A program made the position numbers and the translations under genes. A stretch of DNA of 64,000 bases from Myxococcales bacterium 68-20. Lineage in GTDB: Bacteria; Myxococcota_A; Polyangia; Polyangiales; Polyangiaceae. Position 1 is the first letter of the stretch. Each line of letters begins with the position of its first letter. Where the stretch lies: the NCBI GenBank assembly GCA_001899635.1, contig MKVQ01000043.1, positions 1 through 64,000 on the forward strand, written 5' to 3'. Of this stretch, positions 33,394-45,300 are shown in pieces. The notes below the pieces were generated by a model that saw only the letters and a program-made list of their open reading frames with translations, had not been told where the DNA came from and did not search any database.

Positions 33394-36300
33394 ATGGGTC
33401 ATTCCTCACGACAATCCCGCGCAGGTGTTCCTTCGTTCGAGACAAAGCTCGAGAACGAAGAAGAGGTCTTGGACTCCATCGTCTCGGCGCTGTCGAAGAA
33501 CGCGCTCGACGCTGCGATCTGGGACGAGCTCCACGACGCCGCGGTGAAGTTCGACCGCGTCTCCGAGCTCGCCTTCGCATACGAGTCCGCGGCGCAGAGC
33601 CGGAAGCTGAAGACGTTCCTGCCTGCCGTACAGGCTGAGCTCTTCTTCCGGGCAGCGACGTTCTTCGGCGACGTGCTCGGCGACGAGTTCGGTGCCACGA
33701 CCTATCTCGAACGCGCGCTCGGCGCCTTCCCGGGTCACGCAGGCGCGTTCGAGCGCATCGACGCGCAGCTCACGCGCACCGACGACAACAAGAAGCTCGC
33801 CGAGCTCTGTGTCCAGACGTCGGCCCACCGGCCGAAGCCGGAACAGATCGCGATCCTCGAGCGCGCCGCCCACCTCTTCGAGCGCGCGATGCTCGAGGAC
33901 AAGGCGATCGAGACGTACCAGCAGCTCGTCCGTCTCGAGCCCGGTGACGAGGCGCTCCGCAACGCGCTCGAGGCGCGCTTCGTGCGCGCGAACCGCTATC
34001 GCGACGTCGCGCGCATGTTCGAGCAGGCCCTCGCCGCCGATCCTCCGCCGCCCGCAGACGAAGCGGCACGGGTCCGGCAGAAGCTGATCGAGGTCTTCGC
34101 CAACCAGCTCAAGGAGCCCGAGCGCGCGATGCCTCACGTCGAGGCGCTCCTCGAGGTCGATCCGTCGAACGCAGAGGCGCGACGCGTCGCGACGCGTCTC
34201 CTCGAGAGCAAGGGCCTCGCCGCACGGGCCGCCGCGGCGCTCGCTGCAGGCGCGACGACGACGGACGAACGCGCGCGCTACCTCGGCATCGAGCTCGAGC
34301 ACACGCGTGGGCCGCGACGACGCGACGTCCTCCGCCGGATCGGCATCCTCAAGCAGGACGAGCTCGACGACGCGCAGGGCGCCTTCGAGGCGTTCGAGCA
34401 GGCGCTCGGGATCGATCCCGCCGACGACGAGCTTCGCCAGCGCTACATGTCGCTCGGCATCCAGCTCAGAGGCCCGCTCGAGGTCGCGCGCACGTTTGCG
34501 CGCGTCTCGACCGTCGCCAAGGACGCCGGCATCCGCTCTCGCATCACCGCGGAGATGGGTGACCTGCTCCTCCGCGGCGGCGACACCAAGCGTGCCCGCA
34601 CGACGCTCGCCGGCGTCCTCTCCGCGCAGAGCGCGGATCACGGCGCCGTCCTCACGGCCGCGCGCGCCCTCGCGAGCGTCTACGAGAGCGAAGGCGACGT
34701 GAAGAACCTCGTCGAGGTGCTCCAGCGCGTCGGCGAGCTCTCGCCGCTCGAAGGCGAGAAGCAGCTCGCGAACGAGCGCATCGCCGAGATCTGCTCGAAC
34801 GAGCTGGGCGACGCCGAGCGCGCGATCGGCGCCTGGCGACGCCTCGTCGACTCCCCTGCCCGGGCCCGGGCCCTCGAGGCGCTCGAGCCGCTCTACGAGC
34901 AGCGCGAGCAGTGGATCGACCTCTCCTTCGTGCTCGAGCAGCGCGCGAAGGACGCTGCCGACGATCGCGACGCGGCGCGCGCGCTTGCCTATCGCGCCGC
35001 CGAGGTGCTCACGACGAAGGCGAAGGACGTGGGCAGCGCGTCCGAGGCGTGGCGCCTGCTGGTGGCCGCATACGGCCCCGCGCGCGACGTCTACGAGCAG
35101 TGGCTCCCGCTGCTCGAGCAGCAACGGCTCTGGCCCGAGCTCACCGAGGCGCTCACGAAGGACGCCGAGCTCGCGTCCGAGGAGGAGCGCCCGCTCGTCC
35201 TCGCGCGCCTCGGGAACGTCTATCTCCAGCGCACCCGCGACACCGACGCTGCGATCGACGCATTCAAGCGCGCGCTCCATCTCGACCCGTCGGAGAAGAC
35301 GAGCCGCGCCACCCTCGAGAAGCTGCTCCTCGGCGCCGAGCACCGACTCGCCGCTTCGGCCGTGCTCGAGCCGATCTACCGCGGCGAGCTCAACGCGCAG
35401 GGGCTGCTCCGCGTCCTCGACATCCGCGCTGCTTCATCTCCGCTCGTCCAGGATCGCCTCGCAGCTCTCGAGGAGGCCGCGCACGTCGCCGAGTCCGTCT
35501 CGAAGGACAAGACGGTCGAGGTCATCGCACGGGCCCTCGCAGAGTCCGTCGAGAGTCAGCAGCCGATCGGGCCGTGGCTCCAGCGCTTCACCCGCTCCTC
35601 CGAGGGCATCGATCCGAAGCGCCGCGCGGCGCTCCTCGGCAAGGCGCTTGGAGATCGTCCGATCGACTCGCAGGAGCTCCTCGGGCTCGCCGTGCTCGTC
35701 GGAGAAGAGAGCTACGCCGCCGGTGACGTGGCCGCGGCGCTGGCAGCCTATCGCCGGGCGCTCGCCTTCGAGCCGTCGTCGGCCGACCTCATCGCACGCG
35801 TCGATCAGCTCCTCCAGGAGCAGGGCAATCCGCAAGAGCGCGTCGCTCTCTATCGCGCAGCGCTCGAGCGCGGCGCAGAGCCCACCCGCCGCCGGCAGCT
35901 CCTTCACAGCATCGGCACGATCGAGCGCTTCGAGCTCATGAAGCCGGAGGCCGCGATCGGGGCCTACCGCCGCGCCATCCTGGACGATCCCACCGACCGC
36001 GAGGCGTACAGCGCGCTCGTCGAGCTCTACACCGAGACCGAGGCCTGGGACGAGCTGTGCGATCTGCTCGAGGACTACCTCGCGCACGCGAGCTCGCCGG
36101 AAGAGACGCGCGCTGCCCGAGCGCAGCTCGCGCACATCGCGACGGCCCACGGACAGGGCGATCGCGGCGCGGTCCACGCGGGCGCGCTCCTCGCCGACCC
36201 GCAGCTCGGCGAGGCCGAGCTCGATCTCATCGAGCACGTCGCGACGACGCTCGGCGATCACGTCCTCCTCCGCGGCGTCCTCGAGCGCCGCGTCCGCGAG

Positions 36301-39300
36301 TCGGCAGATCCGAAGGAGCAGGTGGAGTGCCTCGATCGGCTCGCCACCCTCGCACAGCAGAGCGGCGAGGAGAGCCACGCCGTCGAGCGCCTCCGCCAGG
36401 CAGCAGACATCGCCCAGGGCATGGGCGACGAGCCCGCCGCGATCGGCCTCTACGATCGTCTCCGCACCATTGCTCCACGGGACGAGCACGCCACCGGACA
36501 GCTCGTCGAGCTCCACGAGCGCAGCGGGAGCTGGCACAAGGTCCCGCCGCTGTACGCGGTGCTCCTCGAGCTCGCGACCGACGACCTCTCGCGCGTCGCG
36601 CTCCTGGGACGCCTCTCGCGCACGTTGGCCGATCAGCTCGGCGATCCCGAGCGCGCGTTCGCCGCCGCTCGGAGCGCGTTCGCGCTCGCTCCCGAGGACC
36701 GCGACGTGCTCGCAGACGCCACGTCGCTCGCGGTCCGCGCCGGACGGACCATGGAGCTCGCCTCCGCGATCGACGAGGCGCTCGCTGCCATGACGGAGAC
36801 GACGGACGGAGTGCGCGCGGAGCTCACGCTCGCGAAGGGCCGCGTGCTCGCGTCACACGAGGCCACCTGGGGCGAGGCGGCGTCCTCGTTCCGGGACGTG
36901 CTCGAGGGGAATGCCGACGATGAGACCGCCGTTGCCGCGGCGGAAGCCTTCGCGGAGCTGCTCCGCGGAATGCCGCGGAGCGACGAGAAGGCCCGCGACG
37001 TCCGCTGGCTCCACGAGTGGCGCTTCGAGCACGCTCCCACCGAGCGACGCACGCGCGCGCTGCTCGCGTGGGCGGAGTCGGAGGAGCTCGAGCTCGGGGA
37101 CGAGCCGACGGCGCTCGGGCTCTACAAAAAGGTGCTGGAGATCGACGAGGGCGACCTCGATGCGCTCGCCGCGGTCTCGCGGCTCTCGCTCGCCCAAGGC
37201 GACGTCGAAGGCGCGCTCACTGCGCTCTTGTCCCGTCGCTCCGCGTCCGAGGGCGAGGCGAAGAACGCGCTCGACATCCAGATCGCGACCATCCTCGTCG
37301 ACCGCCCGGGCCGCGCCGACGAGGCGCTCGATCGAATCGCCGGCGTGCTCGAAAGCGCGCCGCACGACACCACGGCAATCGAGCTCGCCGCCCGCCTCCT
37401 GGCGAACGCCGAGGTCGCGGAGCGCGCAGCGAAGGTCCTCGAGACCTCGCTCGACGCCGTCGACGATCCCGACCAGAAGATCAACGTCTTCGATTGCCTC
37501 ATCACCCAGGGCGAGCCGCGGCGCGATCTCTACGAGCGCTACCTCGACACCCTCGCCGAGCGAGGTCGCGCCGACGCGGCGTACGCCGTGGCGCTCCGTG
37601 CGGTGCGTGCCCTCCCTGCCGAGCAGGCACTGTGGGATCGCGCCGAGCAGATCGCGCGCCAGCTCTCCTCGGCCGAGCCGCTCGCCGACACCTACGAGCA
37701 GGTGCTTCGCCTCGAAGTGCGGCGCGAGCCGGGCGACGTGGGGCCGAGCCTCGCCGAGCTCGCGCGCGCGGCGAACGAGCCGCCGCACGACGAGGAGACC
37801 TCGGGCTACGGGCGCCTCGAGAGGGCCGAGGCCGTCGAGCTCGGACAGCGCGCCGTCGCGTTCTACGAGGAATGGTACGAGGACAGCGACCGCGTCGTGC
37901 GCGTCCTCGAGCGTCTCCTCGAGATCGAGCCGGAGGACACCTGGGCGTTCGACCGCCTGAAGCTGATCTTCGATTCGAAGGAGCGCTGGGACGATCTCTT
38001 CTCGCTCTACGACCGCGCCGCGGCCTCGGCCGACAAGGACCGCAAGTTCGAGCTCCTCGAAGAAGCGGCCCAAATCGCGAAGGACTTCGCCAACCACGCG
38101 CAGCGCGCGATCCGCTACTTCGAGCAGCTCCTCGATCTCCGCCCCGGCAACGTGCGGCTCACGTCGGCCCTCGAGCGCCTCTACGAGCGCCACGGTTGCC
38201 ACCGCGAGCTCATCACGCTCCGCGGCGTACGTCTCCTCTCGCTGCCGCGCGAGGAGGCGCAGAGAGAGCGCGCGCGCATCGCGGCCCTGTGGCTCGACGA
38301 GCTCAACGACACCTCGAGCGCGATCATCGTCATCGAGGACATCGTCGCGAATCAGGACGGAGCCGACAGCGTCGAGACGACCGACCCCGTGATCGACGTC
38401 ACCGGGCTCCTCGAACGCGTACTGGCGACCGCGCCGCGAACGGCAGACATCCGCGAGACGGTCCCGCCGCCCTCCGACGGCCGGCGTGACTCGTACTTCC
38501 CGATGGCGAACAAGCGCGGTCTGGTTCGCCAGCGCGCGGCGGCTCTGTTGAAGGAGCGCTACAACACGCCCGGCAAGGAGGCCGATCTCGCCCGGGTGCT
38601 CGAGGTCGAGCTCGAGGTCGTCAAGAGCGCGAAGGAGCGCATCCGGCGCCACCAGCGGATCGCCGGCCTCTACTTGCAGCTCGGCAACGACGAGGCGGCG
38701 CTCGAGCACTTCGTCCAGCTCGTGTTCCTCGAGCCCGAGGTCGGCTCGCACCGCCAGGAGCTCGCGTCGATCGCCGCGCGCATCGGCCGTTTCGATCGCC
38801 TCGCCGAGGTGCTCGTCTCCGCGGCCGACGACCGCCACGACGACGCCCTGAAGATCGAGCTCCTGATGAGCGCCGGCGACGTCACGGCCGAGAAGATCGG
38901 GGACATCGAGCGCGCGATCGAGCTGTTCTTCCGGATCCTCGCGATCTCCCCGATCGCCGACGACGCGCTCCTCGAGGCCTGCCGTCACGTCGAGCCGCTC
39001 CTCGCGAAGGCCGATCGCCGTGGCGATCGCCTGGACGTCCTCGAGCGCCTCGCGATCCTCGAGCAAGCCCCCGAGGTGAAGTGGCACGTGCTCGGCGAGG
39101 CCGCACGCCTCGCGATGGGCCTCGACGAGAACGACCGCGCCATCTGGGCGTGGGAGGGACGCCTCGAGGCGAAGCCCGGTGACCCCGAGGCGCTCGACGG
39201 TCTCGCCTTCCTCTTCGAGAAGGCGCAGCGCTGGCGTCCGCTCATCGACACGCTGAACAAGCGGGCGCAGCGAGACGACCGCGATGCCGAGCAGCGGCGC

Positions 39301-42300
39301 GCCGATCGCGTCCGCGTCGCCCAGATCCTCAGCGAGAAGCTCGACGCGACCGAGGAGGCGATCGACACCTGGCGCGACGTCGAGGCGACGTTCGGGCACT
39401 CCGAGGACGGAACGCGCGCGCTCGCGGGCCTCTACCGACTGACGAAGCGCTGGGCGGAGCTCGCCGAGCTCCTCGGCGGAGCGGCGGCCCGCGCCACGAC
39501 CACCGCCGACAAGGCCGAGACGCTCCGCGAGCTCGGCGACGTCCAGCGCGAGCAGCTCGACGAGATCGCCCTCGCGATCGCCAGCTACGAGCACTCGCTC
39601 ACGACCGACCCGCGCACCGAGGGATCGCGCTCCGGCCTTCGCGCGCTCATCAAGAAGTCGGAGCATCGGGCCGAGGTCGTTCGCGTACTGCTCGCCGCCT
39701 ACGTGGCAGCCGACGACTGGAAGCTCATCCTCGACATCACCGAGCATCGGCTCAGCGCGACGGAAGAGACGCCGGCGCAGATCGCGGTCCTCATGGAGGC
39801 GGCGCGCGTCTCCGAGGATCGCGCGGACGACGCCGAGGCAGCGTTCACGCTCGTCCGCCGCGCGCTCCTGCTCGACCCGAGCCAGGACACCACCGTCTCG
39901 GAGATCTTCCGGCTCGCCGAGAAGACGCGCGCCTGGCGTCCCCTCGCCGACGCGCTCCGTGAGTGCATCGACGGCCGAGACGACCTCGCATGGGCACGCG
40001 CGCTGCGCTTCCGCATGGGCGCGGTGCTCGAGACACACCTCGACGAGGCACGCGCGGCGCTCGAAGCCTACGTCCACGTCGGCAACCAGGAGCCGGGCGA
40101 TCTCGAGTCGGCCAAGGCCGTCATTCGCGTCGCCGGAAAGACCTCCCGCTGGGACGCCGCGGCCCGGGCGCTCGTCGAGGCAACGCGCAAGCGCGACGTG
40201 GTCGAGCAGAGCCTCGTCGACGCCGTGGAAGAAGCTGCCCTCGCAGCGATGGGTTGGGATGCGGTCACGTTCGCGCTCGCCTCGCTGATCCACGACGGCG
40301 GCGGGCTCGCGCCCGGCCTCGCTCGTGACCTCGAGGCCGCCATCGCGATCTGGCACCGCGACCGGCGCGGTGATCCCGACGCTGCCGAGGCCGCGTACGC
40401 ACGCGCGCTGTCGCATGATCCCACGAACGCGCCGCTCCTCGCCGAGCTCGCGAAGCTCCAGCGACGCGCGCGCGGCCGACCGCTCGTCGACAGCCTCCTT
40501 CGGCTCTCGCAGACCACCGGCGGCGACCTCGATCTGCTCGGCGAGGCCGCCGACGTCGCGGTCAACAGCGTCGGCGATCGCGCGCTCGCGAAGTCGATCT
40601 TCGATCGCCTGCTCAAGCTCGCCGCGGAGCGCTGGCTCGGCGCGACCGAGCCGAACGTCCTCACCAGCGGTACGCCGCAGGCTCCGGAGAACTACGTCGA
40701 TCGCGCGACGCGCGAGCTCGTACGCATCCACGGCGACGACGGCGATCACGACAAGGTCGTCCAGCTCCTGACGGACACCGCGCACCTCCCCTGGAAGACC
40801 GAGAAGGCGCGCGCGCTCCGTCACGAGGCCGCGCTCGTCGCGGTCGAGAAGCTCGGCGCGGCGGACCGCGCGATCGCGATCTACCTCGCGCTCATCGAGG
40901 AGGACCCGCACGATGCCGAGGCGGTCGCGCGCGTCGTTGCGCTGTACGAGGCCGGCGGCCGTCGAACCGAGCTGCTCGAGCTGAAGCGCCGGCTCGTGGG
41001 GACGGCGCGCGAGGTCGGTGAACGCCTCCAGCTCCGGCTCGAGATCGCCGCGCTCGAGGACGGGCAGGACGCCGTCGATCGCGCGATCGAGGCGCTCCGC
41101 GAGAACCTCGGCGAGTCGTCGCGCCACGACGCGACGGTGAAGATGCTGGCGTCGATCTTCCAGCGCGAGAACAAGATCGAAGAGCTCGAAGCGCTCCTCG
41201 CCTCGCAGGCCCAGCTCGGCGAAGACGCCGGAGACAAGGCTCCGAGCGCGGACTTCTTCTGGCGCGCGGCCGAGGTGGCCGAGCTCCAGATGAAGGACCT
41301 ACGACGCGCCATCGCGCACCTCCGGCGCGTGGTCGCGCTCGAGGAGCGCGCGCCGGCATACGACGCGCTCGCGCGGCTGTCGACCGACACGAAGGCCTTC
41401 GACGACGCCGCCGGCTTCCTCGATCGCCTGCGCGAGCTCACCGACGGCCCGGCCCGCGCCGCGGTCACCCTCCGCCTCGCCGACGCGCTCGTCTCCGCAA
41501 ACCGCAAGCCCGAGGCTCGCCAGCGCCTCGAGTCGGAGATCGGCCGCGATCCCGAGGCCGACAGCGTCCGCGTGCGCCTCGCCGAGACCTACCGCGCCGC
41601 GCAGGACTGGCCGGAGCTCGCGGCGCTCCTCACCGAAGGAGCGCACTACGCGCCGGACAAGGCCACGCGCCTCTCGCGCCTCCGCGAGGCCGCGGAGCTC
41701 CATCGCGTGCGGACGGGAGAGCCCGAGAAGGCGATCCCGCTGCTCGAACAGGCGTCCGATCTCTCGCCCGACGAGAACGCGGTGAAGCTCGCGCTCGCCG
41801 ACGCGTTCGGCGCAGCAGGCCGCTTCGACGAGGCGCGCGCCCTCCTCCGGACGCTCGTCGAGGCGTTCGGCGGGCGCCGCCCGAAGGAGCGCGCCCCCGT
41901 CCACTACCATCTCGCGCGGCTCGATCTCGCCGTGGGCGATCGCGCCCGCGCGCTCGTCGAGCTCGACGCTGCGACGCGAATCGATCCGGCCAACCCGGAG
42001 ATCCTCCAGGCCCTCGCCGAGCTCGCGCGCGACGACGGACAGCTCGAGCGCGCCGAGCGATCGTACCGCGCGCTCCTCACCGTGCTCCGCCGTCAGGAGG
42101 AGCCGACGGAAGAGACCGCGATCACGCGCTCGGAGGCGATGTTCGAGCTGGCGCAGATCGCGACCCGCCAGGGGGAGACCGATCGCGCGAAGGAGATCCT
42201 CGAGAGCGCGTTCGAGCTCGCCCTCGAGAACGCGGTCGAGGCACGTCGTCTCGAAGGAGCGCTCCGGCGCGCCGGCGATCACGTGCACCTCGCCCGCGCG

Positions 42301-45300
42301 CTCGGTGCACGCCTCGAACGCGGCGGCGCCGAGGACGAGGCCGCGCTGCGCACCGAGCTCGGTGGCCTCTACGATCAGCACCTCGATCGCAAAGACGAGG
42401 CGCTCGAGATGATCCTCCGCGCGCTCGACCTCGAGCCCGCGAACGAGCCCGCACACGACGCGGCCTTCCGCCTCGCAGGCGCGACGGGGAAGATGCCCGC
42501 ATACGAGGCGCGGGTCCGAGACCTCGCCGAGTCGAAGGCCGAGAGCGATGGCGAGCTTGCCGGGATGCTCTACCTCCGCCTCGCGCGCATCGCCGAGACC
42601 GAGAAGAAGGACGACCGCGACGTCGCGGAGCTCTACGAGAAGGCGATCGCCGCGCGGCCCGAAGACCGCGAGCTGCTCTCCGCGCTCGCGAGCGTCTACG
42701 AGCGCCTCGGAGACGACGGCGGTCAGGCGCGCGTGCTCGGAATGCGCGTCGAGCTCGACGCCGCGGCCGGCGGCGCCTCTCCCGACGCACTCTACCGGCT
42801 GGCGCAGCTTCGCTTCCGCTCCGGCGACGTCGACGCAGGCTGCGATGCCTTCGAGCAGGCCTTCGAGGCCGACCCCGATGCGGATCGCGCCGACGAGCTG
42901 CTCCGCGCCGCCGCGGATGCGCATCCCGATGCCGAGCGCATCATCGACATCTACGAGCGCCTCGCGCGGGCGCCGGGCCGCGAGCGCTCGCTCGTCGACG
43001 CGCTCGTCCGACGCTGGTCGCTTCCGGGCGCAGGCACGGAGCCGATGAAGGAGGCCGTCGAGCTCGCAGAGAAGCTCGAAGACTTCGGCCTCGCCGAGTC
43101 GCTCCTCCGTCGCTTCCTCGAGCGGGAGCGCCCCAGTGATCTGAGCGAAGAGGAGGACCGCGAGGGCCGCGTCTGGGCGCTCGCGCTGCTCGCGTGGCGC
43201 TGCGAGGAGTCCGGTCGCGTACGCGAGGCCGCCGTCCTGAAGCGCGAGGCCGCCGAGCTCGCGGAGCCCGAGGCCGCGCGCCGCTTCCTCTTCGAGGTGG
43301 CAGGCCTCGCGTCGGGTCCCCTCGACGACCTCCGGCTCGCTTCGTCGATCTACGAAGAGCTCCACGAGAAGGAGCCGCAGGACCGCGACGCGTGGGAGCT
43401 GCTCCTCGACGTCTACCGCCGCCTGGACGACTACTCGAAGCTCGTCGCGCTCGTCGCGCGGATCGTCGAGTTCATCGACGACGTCGGCGAGCGCTCGAAG
43501 CTCCGGCTCGAGAGCGTCAAGGTCCAGATGCAGAAGCTGAAGCTCTCGGACGACGACGCCGCAGAGCAGCTCCGTGACATCGTCGACGAAGACCCGGCGC
43601 AGGTCGACGCTGCCCTCTTGCTCGTCAGCATCTACGAGCGCAACGGACGCGAGGACGACCTCGCGGAGCTCCTTGCGCGCCAGCTCGACGGCGCGAAGGA
43701 TCGTCAGGACGCCGACGCAGTCGGGTCGCTCTCGCGCCGCCTCGGGCAGCTCCTCGAGAAGCGCGATCGGTCGCAGGCACGCGACGTGTACTACGCGGCG
43801 CTCGAGTGGGACCCGCGCTCGCGAGAGATCCTCGTCGCCCTCGAGCGGCTCCACGACGAGGACGCGGACATCGAAGCGCGCTCCGACGTGATGGAGCGCC
43901 GCCTCCAGATCGAGCAGGGCGACGATGCCGAGGCGCTCGCGCTCTCGCTCCATGACACTCGTCGCGCGCTCGAGGACCACGAGGGCGCGCTCCGGGTGCT
44001 CGAGATCGGCTATCGCGGCGCCCCGCGCAGCATGCAGCTTCGCGATCGCCTCGAGATCGTCTACCGCGACACGAACGAGTACGGAAAGCTCGCCGTTCTC
44101 TTCACGCTCGATGCGCGCGGACGCCAGGACGCGAAGGAGAAGAGCGGACGCCTCCGCGAGGCGGCGGCCATCTACCGCGACGAGCTCTCGAATCCCGAAG
44201 AGGCCTCGAAGGTCCTCCGCGAGGCGCGCGCGGCCGATCCGACCGATCCGCTGCTCCTCGTCGAGCTGGTCGACACCCTCTCGGCCGCCGGTGAGCTCCG
44301 CGGCGCCGCCGACGAGCTCACTGCGGTGATCGAGCCGCTGGATCCGAGCGATGCGCTCCGTCCCGATCTCGTCGGGCGTCGTGCGCTGCTACGGAGCCGT
44401 CTCGGCGAGATGGACGGCGCGCTCGAGGACTTCGAGGAGGCCGTCGGCAAGGGCCAGGACCTGCGCGCCTACTTCGCCGATCATCTCGGCAAGATGGCGC
44501 TCCAGGCGGCCGGCCGTGGCGACGCCGCCTCGTGGCGGACGCACCGCCTTCGCATCGCAGGGCTCCGGCTCGACGTCGGCGACATCGAGGAGGCGCGCAA
44601 CGTCCTCACCGAGCTGCTCAAGACGGACAGCAAGGACAGGGCGACCCTCCGCGCGATCGCGCACGTCGACGAGCTCGAAGGCCGCTGGGACAGCGCGAGC
44701 GCGACGTACCGGCGCCTCGTCGGCCTCGAAGACGGCGAAGGGATCGTCGCCGCGGCGCTCAAACTGCTCGAGACGTGCGAGAAGGCAGGCCGTCTCGCCG
44801 ACGCGCGCGGTGGTCTCGAACGCGCGCGCATGGCCGCGCCCGACGACGCCGCGCTCCGCGAGCGCCTCGCATGGCTCTACGAGCAGCTCGGCGCCTTCAA
44901 GGAGCTCGCGGAGCTCGTCCTCGAAGAGGCACGCTCCGCCGGAGACGTCGCGCCTCGCTTCGAGGGGCTTGTTCGCGCCGGTCAGCTCTTCCTCGAAGCG
45001 GCCTCCGATCCGAACGCGACGCAGCAGCTCGACAACACCGCCGCGATCGTGCCGCTCGAAGAAGCGCACGCGCTTCGGCCCTCGGACCTCGATTGCGCTG
45101 CGCTCCTCTCCGATGCCTACGTCGCCGGCGGCCGCATCGACGAGTCGCAAGAGCTCCTCCTTCGCACGATCGGCACGTTCAAGGGCCGCCGCGCGCGCGA
45201 GCTCTCGGCGCTCTACCATCGCCTCGCGCGCATCGCGGAGATCCTCGGCGACCGCGCCACCGAGCTCCAGCACCTCACGACCGCGCTCGACATGGACGCG

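Noticed and set aside
36853-41127. 1424-codon minus-strand frame inside the TPR gene
   Set aside because: Mirror of the TPR coding pattern; no homology-like blocks, no ribosome site.
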